Shown here in pieces: positions 34,901-42,858 of a stretch of DNA of 43,996 nucleotides. This DNA is from an uncultured cyanobacterium (GTDB taxonomy: Bacteria; Cyanobacteriota; Cyanobacteriia; CAKZMO01), in the NCBI GenBank assembly GCA_937128595.1, contig CAKZMO010000655.1:1-43996 (forward strand), written 5' to 3'. The position numbers were made by a program, and so were the translations under genes. How positions within the stretch are numbered: the stretch's first letter is position 1; every line of letters begins with the position of its first letter. The notes beneath the pieces were generated by a model. The model had not been told where the DNA came from. It saw nothing but the letters and a program-made list of their open reading frames with translations, and did not search any database.

Positions 34901-35419
34901 ATGATTTCAGATATTGCTTCGTTTGGAGCCGGTTGTTTTTGGGGAGTCGAATCAGCGTTTCGCTGTATCCCTGGAGTAACAAAAACTTCGGTAGGATACA
35001 TGGGAGGTCATTTCCCAAATCCTTCGTATCTAGACGTGTGTGCCCGAATTACGGGGCATGCTGAAGTTGTTCAGGTTGAATTTTGTCAATCTCAGATCTT
35101 ATATGAAGATTTGTTGGAGATCTTTTGGGCAATTCACGATCCGACAAGTATCAATCGTCAGGGAGCCGATAGAGGAGAACAGTATCGCTCAGTTCTCTTT
35201 TGTCACAACAATAGTCAGTTGGCGATCGCCAAGCGTTCCAAGTCGAGACTTCAAAACTCTGGAATTTACGACAAGCCCATTTTTACCAAAATCGAACCTG
35301 CATCTGATTACTATCTTGCAGCAGATGAGCATCAACATTATTTTGAGAAAGCCGGGAAACCTCTTCCTGAGAAGCTGCGATCAAAGTTGCCTGAACAATA
35401 TCAGCACCTGACGATTTGA
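34901..35419 (+). CDS. msrA: Peptide methionine (S)-S-oxide reductase MsrA
   Basis: A 172-aa thiol enzyme that repairs oxidised methionine. The catalytic motif GAGCFWGVE places the nucleophilic Cys at residue 12. SVGYMGGHFPNPSYLDVC, GHAEVVQVEF, FWAIHDPTSINRQGADRGEQ and the C-terminal AADEHQHYFEK are standard MsrA blocks. The resolving-Cys tail of some MsrA classes is absent. AGGTAAG precedes the ATG closely. It follows the Crp-type gene by 61 nt and may be cotranscribed with it. A strong terminator lies about 130 nt downstream. Confidence 0.96.
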   Translation: MISDIASFGAGCFWGVESAFRCIPGVTKTSVGYMGGHFPNPSYLDVCARITGHAEVVQVEFCQSQILYEDLLEIFWAIHDPTSINRQGADRGEQYRSVLFCHNNSQLAIAKRSKSRLQNSGIYDKPIFTKIEPASDYYLAADEHQHYFEKAGKPLPEKLRSKLPEQYQHLTI

Positions 35420-35551
35420 ATTTCTCAAGGCAACCAGACGAAAGTAGCGGCGATATTTGTAACCTCCTCAGTATTACATTGACTCAAAGCTTCGGCAGAA
35501 AACGGCTAATAACGAGCTAGGTTTTTGTCTGAACGCTATCCCTAAACTTTA

Positions 35552-35600
35552 AAAAAAGCCATCCCCAAAAATTCTAGAGAATTCAGGGATAGCTTTTTAA
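35552..35600. terminator. Bidirectional terminator between msrA and the KOW-like gene
   Basis: AAAAAGCCATCCC pairs with GGGATAGCTTTTT (one mismatch) around an AT-rich loop; A- and T-runs on both sides allow it to serve the two convergent genes. Confidence 0.8.
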
Positions 35601-35738
35601 GGTTTAAGGAAGTGATGGCTGAAAAATTCTCACTTCACTGCTTTTTCGTGTAGATGCTTTCCTTTGATGGCGTGTTGAAAAACCGTGTTTGTGGCTATTC
35701 GAGACGTTGACTAATCTGTCTAACGCTCAAGAGTGTTG

Positions 35739-35969
35739 CTAAGCAATAGGCTCAAGCTCGTCAGAGCAGAAAGGACCATAAGGAATCAAATCTACGCGAT
35801 CGCCACCGCTTTCGGCATTTTTGGCGATGAAATATGTTCCAGCTTCAGTCGCACTTAAAATATTACCGATTTGGCCCCTTAACGGGCCACGAGTGACTTT
35901 GACAGGCATCCCTGCTGAATAGGGGCTTTCTGGATTGAGTGGGTACTGGAAAGGGTTAGAAAAGTCCAC
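35739..35969 (-). CDS. Small KOW/SH3-like protein, 76 aa
   Basis: A short soluble protein. MPVKVTRGPLRGQIGNIL fits a KOW motif (V-x-V-x-x-G-P-x-x-G-x-x-G), followed by TYFIAKNAESGGDRVDLIPY; KOW domains bind RNA or ribosomal partners. GTG at 35969 is preferred because AGAGG lies 7 nt upstream; the GTG at 35975 is too close to that site. I do not recognise a specific family. No neighbour shares its orientation, so it looks monocistronic, ending at the bidirectional terminator. Confidence 0.65.
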   Translation of the reverse strand: MDFSNPFQYPLNPESPYSAGMPVKVTRGPLRGQIGNILSATEAGTYFIAKNAESGGDRVDLIPYGPFCSDELEPIA

Positions 35970-36146
35970 GGTCACACCTCTTGAAAATAAAAAAGTTAGT
36001 AAAGAATTGCACAGCGCTCAGCAATGCTCACGAAAAGCATCAAATTAAAAGGGGATTTGAAAGCTAATCCCACATATTAGTAAGCGAAGTCACTTTGACA
36101 AAATCCAGGCAACGCAAGCTCCGCCCTATATAGAGTATCTCCGTAA

Positions 36147-36413
36147 ATGTTGAGAACAGTCATCCGGAGTTACTCTGATCTTTTAACAATCTTGTCTTTG
36201 AACAACTTTGACAATCAATCCTTAAAGTCAGCGCTGTCACTCCTGAAAACCGACTCTTTAAGTGAAGTGCATTGCACCAGCTTTCGCAGCAAATCAGACT
36301 CTTACTCTTTTGGAGAAGCGATCGCAGTTGTTTTAGATAAGAAAACTTTCCACATATCGAATCTAACTTTAAAAGCTTTTGTTTTCCATAAAGGCAGTAT
36401 GAAAAAAGAATAG
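36147..36413 (+). CDS. Doubtful 88-aa reading frame
   Basis: Starts MLRTVIRSYSDLLTILSL and ends in KGSMKKE. A HIP1 site falls in the frame that gives EAIAVV, as often happens in real cyanobacterial genes, and that is the only positive hint. No ribosome-binding site, domain or recognisable family is seen, composition is Ser/Leu-rich, and an equally long frame overlaps on the minus strand (36160-36453). Possibly spurious. Confidence 0.2.
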   Translation: MLRTVIRSYSDLLTILSLNNFDNQSLKSALSLLKTDSLSEVHCTSFRSKSDSYSFGEAIAVVLDKKTFHISNLTLKAFVFHKGSMKKE

Positions 36414-36548
36414 TTTTTTCTGAATTTCCCGAAAATACAATAAATAAAATCAAATGTTGAAAAACTTTACTTTTTTGTACTTTTATATTAAGGAATTTCA
36501 GGAATCTCTTGACTCACCGCTTCTCGATCGAGTAGCTCATTTTGCCTG

Positions 36549-36684
36549 CAATAGGCGATCGCCTATTGTGGAAATATTTCACGAACACCTCATATGCGGC
36601 AGTATTGCTCAGTGCCTTGCGTGTTGATGAAACGGCAAGGCTGTCGATTTTACAAGAATAAAGCGAGTGAAGTGTAAAATTTTT
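36549..36684 (+). ncRNA. Triple stem-loop region, candidate small RNA
   Basis: Three inverted repeats in 136 nt: the 20-bp palindrome centred on HIP1 (36549-36568), GCCTTGC (36614-36620) with GCAAGGC (36635-36641), and ATTTTACA (36647-36654) with TGTAAAAT (36673-36680) followed by TTTT. The last looks like a terminator, so a short transcript ending at about 36684 is possible. No reading frame explains it. Confidence 0.35.
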
Positions 36685-36713
36685 GAGACCTCTGGTGTAG
36701 TTTGGGTATAAAT
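36683..36713 (+). promoter_or_regulatory. Candidate promoter of sat
   Basis: TTGAGA (36683-36688), 18-nt spacer, TATAAAT (36707-36713), facing sat. The predicted leader is about 190 nt. Confidence 0.45.
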
Positions 36714-36911
36714 AGATAGCCTATGTACGGCTGATGCTAGCAGTCTTGATAGGAGAAACTGCACTTCGATGATGAGATCTTGGGCACTGTCGGAATAGGA
36801 TAGCTTCTAGAGTCATGCGTTTGGGCTAATTCTGGTTGAACCACAGCCAAGTACTAAACGCGAATCCGTTGTCATATTTGAAATCGAACATATTCATAGG
36901 AGAGTATCGCT

Positions 36912-38084
36912 TTGAGTCTTTACCCGAATGGTATCCCTGCCCATGGAGGCATCCTGATCGACCGCATTGCTACGCCAGAACAAAAAGCAGAGTTTCTGAG
37001 CAAAGCAGAGCAGTTGCCACAAGTGACTCTCGATGCCCGAGCCTTATCCGACTTAGCCATGATCGCTATCGGAGGGTTTAGCCCGTTGACAGGGTTCATG
37101 GAAGAAAATGATTACCTTTCCGTCGTCAAGTCAATGCGATTGGCAAATGGATTGCCATGGTCTATTCCAGTCACGCTATCGGTCACACCTGGAGAGGCTG
37201 ATGCCCTTAAAGCAGGATCACTGGTTCGTCTAAACAGTGAATCTGGAACGTTTGCAGGGGTTCTAGAGCTGACTCAAAAATATCGGTATGATAAGCAAGA
37301 AGAAGCCGTTAATGTCTATCGTACTGATGAGGAAAAGCACCCAGGTGTTAAGGTTGTTTATGAACAAGGCGACATAAATCTAGCAGGGCCAGTGTGGTTG
37401 ATTGAGCGCCAAGCTCATCCTCTGTTTCCTGACTATCAAATCGATCCATCGGCATCCCGAAGTTTGTTTAGAGAGCGTGGATGGCAGACTGTAGTTGGAT
37501 TTCAAACTCGCAATCCAATTCATCGGGCACATGAGTATATTCAGAAGTGTGCTCTTGAAACCGTTGATGGGCTATTTTTGCATCCACTCGTGGGCGCAAC
37601 GAAAAGCGACGATATCCCAGCAGAGGTGCGGATGCGCTGCTATGAAATTATGATGGAGAAGTATTTCCCAAAAGATCGAGTCATTCTAGCTATCAATCCC
37701 GCTGCAATGCGTTATGCAGGGCCTCGTGAAGCGATTTTTCATGCTCTGGTGCGTAAGAACTACGGATGCACTCACTTTATTGTTGGGCGAGATCATGCGG
37801 GAGTTGGCGACTACTATGGAACTTACGATGCTCAGCACATTTTCGATGAGTTTGAGACTGAGGAGCTAGGCATTGTACCAATGAAGTTTGAACATGCCTT
37901 TTATTGCACACGGACGCAGTCGATGGCGACTACAAAGACAAGTCCGAGTGCAAAAGAAGAGCGAATTCATCTGTCTGGAACAAAGGTTCGAGAAATGCTG
38001 CGTCGAGGTGAGATGCCACCACCAGAATTCTCCCGGCCAGAAGTTGCAGCAGAACTGTCAAGAGCTATGCAAGTAGGGGGCTAA
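36912..38084 (+). CDS. sat: ATP sulfurylase (sulfate adenylyltransferase)
   Basis: A 390-aa enzyme forming adenosine 5'-phosphosulfate from ATP and sulfate, the first step of assimilatory sulfate reduction. The PUA-like N-terminal domain is followed by the catalytic domain with [11 protein letters not shown] (198-208), [34 protein letters not shown] (split by loops) and [12 protein letters not shown]. There is no APS-kinase extension. Length matches cyanobacterial Sat (about 390 aa). The start is TTG at 36912 with AGGAGAG about 9 nt upstream; no nearer ATG fits the conserved N-terminus. The pseudo-orthocaspase gene begins 8 nt after its stop. Confidence 0.96.
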   Translation: MSLYPNGIPAHGGILIDRIATPEQKAEFLSKAEQLPQVTLDARALSDLAMIAIGGFSPLTGFMEENDYLSVVKSMRLANGLPWSIPVTLSVTPGEADALKAGSLVRLNSESGTFAGVLELTQKYRYDKQEEAVNVYRTDEEKHPGVKVVYEQGDINLAGPVWLIERQAHPLFPDYQIDPSASRSLFRERGWQTVVGFQTRNPIHRAHEYIQKCALETVDGLFLHPLVGATKSDDIPAEVRMRCYEIMMEKYFPKDRVILAINPAAMRYAGPREAIFHALVRKNYGCTHFIVGRDHAGVGDYYGTYDAQHIFDEFETEELGIVPMKFEHAFYCTRTQSMATTKTSPSAKEERIHLSGTKVREMLRRGEMPPPEFSRPEVAAELSRAMQVGG

Positions 38085-38092
38085 AGCGCTCG

Positions 38093-40699
38093 GTGAACTT
38101 AAGGCGACGGGCATTTCTAAAACAAGCAGCGCTGTATCTAGCTGCACTCGGGGCGAGCCAGACTGGAATCGCTATGGCTGCCCGTCGCTATGGTCAGGCA
38201 CTAGCCAAACCTACGACTCGACGTTTAGCTTTGCTGATCGGTATCAACCAATATCCAGAAAATGTGTGTGACTATGACGTCTCGCACCGTTCTGCTCTCG
38301 CAGGATGTGTGACGGATGTTCAACTCCAGCGCTTATTGCTGGAACATCGTTTTGGGTTTCAGCCATCCGATATTCTGACGCTGACAGACCAGCAGGCGAC
38401 ACGCAACGAGATTGAAAATGCTTTTCAGTCTCACTTGATTGACCAGGCAAGACCGGGAGATCTAGTTCTCTTTCACTTCAGTGGTCTAGGCAGTAAAGTT
38501 AAGCTTTTTGGCAAAGAATCGGTAGTCCGGAACAGTCTAGTACCTGTTGATGGAGTCTTGCCTACCGAAGATCGTCCTATTATTAATGACTTGATGGAGG
38601 AGACTCTGGGGCTGATGTTGCGATCGCTTGCGACTGAGCAGATCGTGACAATCCTTGATTTGAGCCATGCAAAACCGCAAGACTCGCTGCGGGGTAGTCT
38701 CAAGATTCGCTCACGACCTAGCGTTCCCAGTGGATATATCAGTGATGGAGAAGGTGAGTTCCAAAAGAGCCTGCTACAGCAAATACGCGGAACACGAGAG
38801 CAAGCATGGCAGCAGTGGCGATCGGGACAAGTTCCTGGTTTAATCCTGAAAGCAACGAAAGAGCCTCAAATTGCTGCTGAGGGGCAGTGGAGCGGCTTCA
38901 GTTCAGGGCTTTTTACCTATGCGCTGACTCAACATTTGTGGTGGATGACAAACACCGTTCCTCTCAACATCAGCATTAGTTTGGCCGGTGGTCAGGTTGA
39001 ACAGGTGGCGGGCAGTCAGCAACGACCTGTTTTTGGCGGACAGAAAAGCACACCTCAGCTATTAGCGAATCACAAATTTCGGCCTCTTTCTGATGCCAAT
39101 GCAGATGGTGTCATTCTAGCGGCTGACTCAAATTCGTCTACGATGCAAGTCTCTTTGGTAGGACTGCCAGCGGCAGTGCTTGAAAACTATGCAGTCAATT
39201 CTCTCCTTCAGCTTGCTCCACCACCTAGCGGTAGAAGCTTGTCTTCTGAGCCCCTTCCGTCTACTCTAGCGATCGCCAAAGACTCGACAGACTCTCAGGA
39301 AGCTCCGCAGTCTGGAGCTGAGTCATCCTCTAGTTCTGCAACGACCGATCGGTCGGACAACAAGACTAGTGCCGCAGACATCGGTACGGCTGATAGAGAC
39401 CTATCCGAAACACAGGGTTCTGTGACAGCAACATCTTCAACTCAGGCTGAACCGTCTGCTACAGGGGGCGAATTGAACTCCTCACAATCCGCACCAGCGT
39501 CTGTTGAAGAGAAGGCCATGCAGGCTGCAGATGCAACGGTTATTCTGCAAGTGCGATCGCGGAACGGGTTGCGCTGTAAAGCCAAAGTTTACAACCGCAG
39601 TAGTTCTGACCCTAACCCTCAAGTAGGTCAGTATGTGCAGGAATATGTTCGGCTTCTTTCCAAAAACATCAGCCTCATCGTCGCACTAGACGCTCAGCTT
39701 GAACGTATTGAGCGTGTTGATGCGACCAGTGCTCTTTCCAGCATTCCTCGAATTTCTTCTGTAATTTCAGGTGAACAACCCGCAGATTTTCTCTTCGGAC
39801 GGGCTCAATTTGATACACCGACAGCACTATCGATGAATCCACTGGGTCGCTCTACAGCAACGGCTCAGTCTGAAGACAATGAGGGTTCAACTCAGAACGG
39901 ATATGGTCTGTTTTACCTGAGTCGCTCGGCAATACCTAATACTCTTTCCGAGTCAGAAGAAGCAGTGAAGACAGCCGTTAATCGTATTGCACCTCAGTTG
40001 CGCACGTTACTTGCTGCCAAGCTGTTGCGTCTAACGGACAACCAGGGATCTTCCCAACTTGGGGTGCGTGCCACACTAGAAATGCTGGCTCCTCAAGAGC
40101 GAATTTTGATGCAGCAAACGACTGTTCGTGCTCCGTGGCCTGCGCCGGAGAGTCGTCTTGCTTCTCTTTTCTCACCGGAGGGCAGAGTGCCTGCGATTCC
40201 AATCGGTAGCCATATTCAGTACCGATTGCAAAACTATAGCGATCGCCCTGTTTACTGTGCGTTGCTGGGCTTGGACAGTGGAGGAAATGCGATCGCCATT
40301 TATCCAGCAGTTGTTGGAGAGGGTCGTAACGAGGGTCAATCTTCCTTTAGAGAAAGCATCATTATGCCTGGAGATAGCTTGACGGTGCCTCAATCTACGA
40401 TTTCTGCCGAGTGGGTTGTCGGGGGGCCGGTCGGCTTAGCGGAAACCTATATTGTCTGTAGTCGCAAGCCTCTCAAGCGAACGGCGATCGCCCTGAGCAA
40501 GGCTATGCGTCCGATGGGTAGTCTGCGACAGCTCAGCTCCTTAACAGATCCTGCGAAAATCGTTCAAGAGGTATTGGCTGATCTCAACGAGGCATCCCTC
40601 AGCGAACTGCCTCAAGAAATCGATATTTCTTCTGACGTGTATGCTCTCAACGCCCACAGTTGGGCAACGCTGAGCTTTATCTACAGAGTTATAGAGTAG
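38093..40699 (+). CDS. Tat-exported pseudo-orthocaspase (C14-like domain lacking the catalytic dyad)
   Basis: An 868-aa protein. The N-terminus MNLRRRAFLKQAALYLAALG is a twin-arginine signal (RRxFLK), so a folded protein is exported. Residues about 43-330 form a caspase-fold p20-like domain (RRLALLIGINQYP, GCVTDVQLQRLLLEHRFGF, DILTLTDQQATRNEIENAF). The catalytic His motif SGHG is SGLG (Leu132), and the DxC motif is DLSHA (Ser191), so both dyad residues are lost. A long Ser/Thr-rich linker (about 380-470) leads to a C-terminal domain of about 380 residues containing IGSHIQYRLQNYSDRPVYCA, a DUF4384-like block. Start GTG 38093 lies 8 nt after sat. Pseudo-orthocaspases are known in cyanobacteria; their role is open. 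Confidence 0.88.
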   Translation: MNLRRRAFLKQAALYLAALGASQTGIAMAARRYGQALAKPTTRRLALLIGINQYPENVCDYDVSHRSALAGCVTDVQLQRLLLEHRFGFQPSDILTLTDQQATRNEIENAFQSHLIDQARPGDLVLFHFSGLGSKVKLFGKESVVRNSLVPVDGVLPTEDRPIINDLMEETLGLMLRSLATEQIVTILDLSHAKPQDSLRGSLKIRSRPSVPSGYISDGEGEFQKSLLQQIRGTREQAWQQWRSGQVPGLILKATKEPQIAAEGQWSGFSSGLFTYALTQHLWWMTNTVPLNISISLAGGQVEQVAGSQQRPVFGGQKSTPQLLANHKFRPLSDANADGVILAADSNSSTMQVSLVGLPAAVLENYAVNSLLQLAPPPSGRSLSSEPLPSTLAIAKDSTDSQEAPQSGAESSSSSATTDRSDNKTSAADIGTADRDLSETQGSVTATSSTQAEPSATGGELNSSQSAPASVEEKAMQAADATVILQVRSRNGLRCKAKVYNRSSSDPNPQVGQYVQEYVRLLSKNISLIVALDAQLERIERVDATSALSSIPRISSVISGEQPADFLFGRAQFDTPTALSMNPLGRSTATAQSEDNEGSTQNGYGLFYLSRSAIPNTLSESEEAVKTAVNRIAPQLRTLLAAKLLRLTDNQGSSQLGVRATLEMLAPQERILMQQTTVRAPWPAPESRLASLFSPEGRVPAIPIGSHIQYRLQNYSDRPVYCALLGLDSGGNAIAIYPAVVGEGRNEGQSSFRESIIMPGDSLTVPQSTISAEWVVGGPVGLAETYIVCSRKPLKRTAIALSKAMRPMGSLRQLSSLTDPAKIVQEVLADLNEASLSELPQEIDISSDVYALNAHSWATLSFIYRVIE

Positions 40700-40709
40700 A
40701 GCCATAGAG

Positions 40710-40850
40710 CTGATTGACTGACAAAAGTTTGATGTAGGTTGGTGTTGAGCGAAGCGAAACCCAACAGCAGAGACGGTTTCGATGGGTTACGCTGACGCTA
40801 ACCCATCCTACGACAGAATCAGGGTTTCGAGAGTTTTGTCAGTCAACTAG
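40710..40850. mobile_element. 141-bp MITE with 17-bp terminal inverted repeats and a 9-bp target duplication
   Basis: Ends are CTGATTGACTGACAAAA (40710-40726) and, reverse-complemented, CTAGTTGACTGACAAAA (40834-40850): 15 of 17 match. The direct repeat GCCATAGAG flanks the element at 40701-40709 and 40851-40859, a 9-bp target duplication. The interior has two hairpins: GTTGG..GTT/AACCCAAC (around 40738-40764), and GATGGGTTA/TAACCCATC with a perfect 9-bp stem (40781-40807), of a kind I recall from repeated cyanobacterial elements. There is no transposase. CTGA ends and a 9-bp duplication would fit mobilisation by an IS4-type transposase; this is inference. Confidence 0.82.
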
Positions 40851-40859
40851 GCCATAGAG

Positions 40860-41096
40860 TTTTGGGCTGGATTTCACATTGCCCAATCCATGTTTTTCTA
40901 AGCAGTTTTCTTGCACCATTCTCAGCAATAGAGACGTTTCACAGCAAGGGATAGCGCGCTTTCAGGCAACGCAGATGAGCGCGGATGCTTAAATCGACGA
41001 AGCCAGATACTTGCGATTACGTAATCTCGATTACCTGATAATTATTTGATATCTAAAGATGGATGGTTAAAGTCTAAACCGCCTCGGCTTGAAACT
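40860..41096. other. Intergenic region between the MITE and raf1
   Basis: No gene seen. The palindrome GATTACGTAATC lies at 41015-41026 near the 3' end of raf1. Confidence 0.4.
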
Positions 41097-42203
41097 CTAC
41101 TCTTCAAACTGCCACAGATCTTTAATAGACTCTTCGTCTAAAACTCGACGCGCTTTGAGCATAAACACAACTCGACCAAGAATGGTCTCTGAGCAGGGTT
41201 CATCTGTCCATTGGACATGCAGTTTTGCGTCTGTGTCAACGAGAAAATAACTGTCAGCATTCCACTGGCGTTGAGCACGGTCGATCAAAACTAGAACATT
41301 TTCTGTCGCAGAAGTCTGTGGAAGCGGAAGTTGATGGGTTTTCGCCAGTACAACAACCGGATCTTCAGCGGATAGAACTGTTTGCCATCCTGGCAAAGGA
41401 ATCCAGGCTCCTGTACCCGAGAACTTGACGATCCTGAACGGTTCTTCTTCTTCGACAATAGGAACGGTTTTGAATGCATCCACTTCGAGGGGAAGCTGTC
41501 CTGCGACAGGAACAATCCGAGGAAGTTCTTCTTCAGAATCAAGCCGATAAATCGGCATTAGCGGAGCCGGGCGGCTTTTGAAAACGGTAAAATCTGTCAG
41601 AAGTTTTTCAATGGCCGACCGAGCAGAGGCACTTTCTGCAAACCGCAACCCCTGGGCAATCAAGCGCGATCGCGCCTGTAAATCTGATTGCAGACGAGCC
41701 AACTTCCAATAGTAGTAAGCGATCGCATCCCCCGGATGCTGATCGAGAGGCGCAAACCCTTCGGGAATAGCGGTGAGGCGAGTGTAGTCCCGTACGGCCT
41801 TCGCCAACTCGTGAGCCTCGTCAGAATCTAGTCCTTTGTCCAACGAAAGCTGAGCCGCTGCAACGCGTCCGGGCTGGTTCAGAATTCGAAACTCATACAG
41901 AATGTCGCTGCCCCGCTGCCTGAAATGGTGTTCGACAGCATCCATACCCTCACCCTTGGCGATCGCGTTATAGACTTGTCCCGCAACGATAATCTGATTT
42001 TGCTGAATGGGTTCGAATCCAGTTTCTTCAAAAATTTGTTGCGGCGTGTAGCCCTCCTTTTGCAGGCGCTGGCAGGCGGTTGCCCACTCGACCCAGACTC
42101 CTTCCTTACGTCGTAGCGATTGGAGTAAAGCTAGAACCTCTGAATCACTCATCGAAGTAGATTGATCAGAGGCATCGGAGTTAGAAGGCGGAGTCGCAGA
42201 CAT
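41097..42203 (-). CDS. raf1: Rubisco accumulation factor 1
   Basis: A 368-aa Rubisco assembly chaperone that stabilises RbcL dimers before RbcS binding. The N-terminal alpha domain (EVLALLQSLRRKEGVWVEWA, GYTPQQIFEETGFEP, YEFRILNQPGRVAAAQLSL) and the C-terminal beta dimerisation domain (LPRIVPVAGQLPLEVDAF, FSGTGAWIPLPGWQ, VLIDRAQRQWNADSYF) are both complete. ATG at 42203 (MSATPPSN) is chosen; an open frame upstream to 42380 is antisense to no gene but gives non-family residues. A ferredoxin gene lies 113 nt upstream on the same strand and may be cotranscribed. Confidence 0.95.
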   Translation of the reverse strand: MSATPPSNSDASDQSTSMSDSEVLALLQSLRRKEGVWVEWATACQRLQKEGYTPQQIFEETGFEPIQQNQIIVAGQVYNAIAKGEGMDAVEHHFRQRGSDILYEFRILNQPGRVAAAQLSLDKGLDSDEAHELAKAVRDYTRLTAIPEGFAPLDQHPGDAIAYYYWKLARLQSDLQARSRLIAQGLRFAESASARSAIEKLLTDFTVFKSRPAPLMPIYRLDSEEELPRIVPVAGQLPLEVDAFKTVPIVEEEEPFRIVKFSGTGAWIPLPGWQTVLSAEDPVVVLAKTHQLPLPQTSATENVLVLIDRAQRQWNADSYFLVDTDAKLHVQWTDEPCSETILGRVVFMLKARRVLDEESIKDLWQFEE

Positions 42204-42316
42204 GGGCAATGACCTAGAGAATAGACACAAAGAGAGCAGACACAGATACGAGGATAGCCTGGAATCAGAGGCGATCGCCCTACGACTCCAGACAATTGTT
42301 GACAACGGCTCTGAAC

Positions 42317-42544
42317 CTAAGAAGGGGTACTTTGTAAATCGGGACGTTCTTCTGGCACAATCGCCCCTTCGACTGGACAAACTTGAAGGCAGATACCACA
42401 GTCAATACAGGTCGCAAAGTCAATCCAATACCAATCGGTTCCTTTGGTGTTTTTGCCAGGGCCTTCATGAATACAGGCAACCGGACAGGCTTCAACGCAA
42501 TCTGCTACGCCTTCACAAGTATTAGTCACGATAGTATGGGGCAC
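42317..42544 (-). CDS. Small bacterial-type ferredoxin, probably two Fe-S clusters
   Basis: A 75-aa ferredoxin starting MPHTIVTNTCEGVADC. The second cluster motif is canonical, CIDCGICLQVCP (C46, C49, C52, C56). The first is C10-x5-C16-x3-C20-P-V-A-C24, lacking the usual second Cys, as in 7Fe ferredoxins with one [3Fe-4S] and one [4Fe-4S] cluster. The insertion KNTKGTDWYWIDF between the motifs is typical of a small cyanobacterial group resembling Synechocystis Ssr3184. The partner is unknown. It lies between hisZ and raf1 on the same strand. Confidence 0.9.
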   Translation of the reverse strand: MPHTIVTNTCEGVADCVEACPVACIHEGPGKNTKGTDWYWIDFATCIDCGICLQVCPVEGAIVPEERPDLQSTPS

Positions 42545-42714
42545 GGATTTCTAATTCCTCAGTTAAACGGTAACAGGGTTCGAGGATCACCATAACGCAG
42601 TGACATCCATTTTGGAGCATCAGCTATCTATGCTTTTGCAAAGAATCTCTATGTTTTTGAAAACCCGATGGATGGTTCCAGCAATGTACGATGCACTGAC
42701 TCATTAGTTAGGAA

Positions 42715-42762
42715 GCAAAAGCAAGATTTCAAGTTGACGGACAAAACCCTTGAAAATCTTGC
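42715..42762 (-). terminator. Terminator of hisZ
   Basis: GCAAGATTTCAAG (42721-42733) pairs with CTTGAAAATCTTGC (42749-42762), 13 bp with one bulged base and a 15-nt loop. On the minus strand the stem is followed by TTTTGC. It lies about 95 nt after the hisZ stop. Confidence 0.7.
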
Positions 42763-42858
42763 CCTACAGTAGAAGGAGCAAGCATTATCGTAAATCCTTA
42801 AAACCAACTTTTGTGCTGGGTTACACGTTGCTAACACCAACCTAAAACAAACATTTTA

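Larger units (their letters stand above)
35976..36911. other. 936-nt AT-rich region before sat
   Basis: AT-rich, most markedly at about 36400-36500. It contains a doubtful reading frame (36147-36413), three consecutive stem-loops (36549-36684) and a good sigma-70 promoter (36683-36713) with a leader of roughly 190 nt to sat. No tRNA or mobile-element signature was seen. Confidence 0.5.

Noticed and set aside
36160-36453. 97-aa minus-strand frame opposite the doubtful 88-aa frame
   Set aside because: Ser/Leu/Cys-rich translation of AT-rich DNA without recognisable features; neither strand is convincing.
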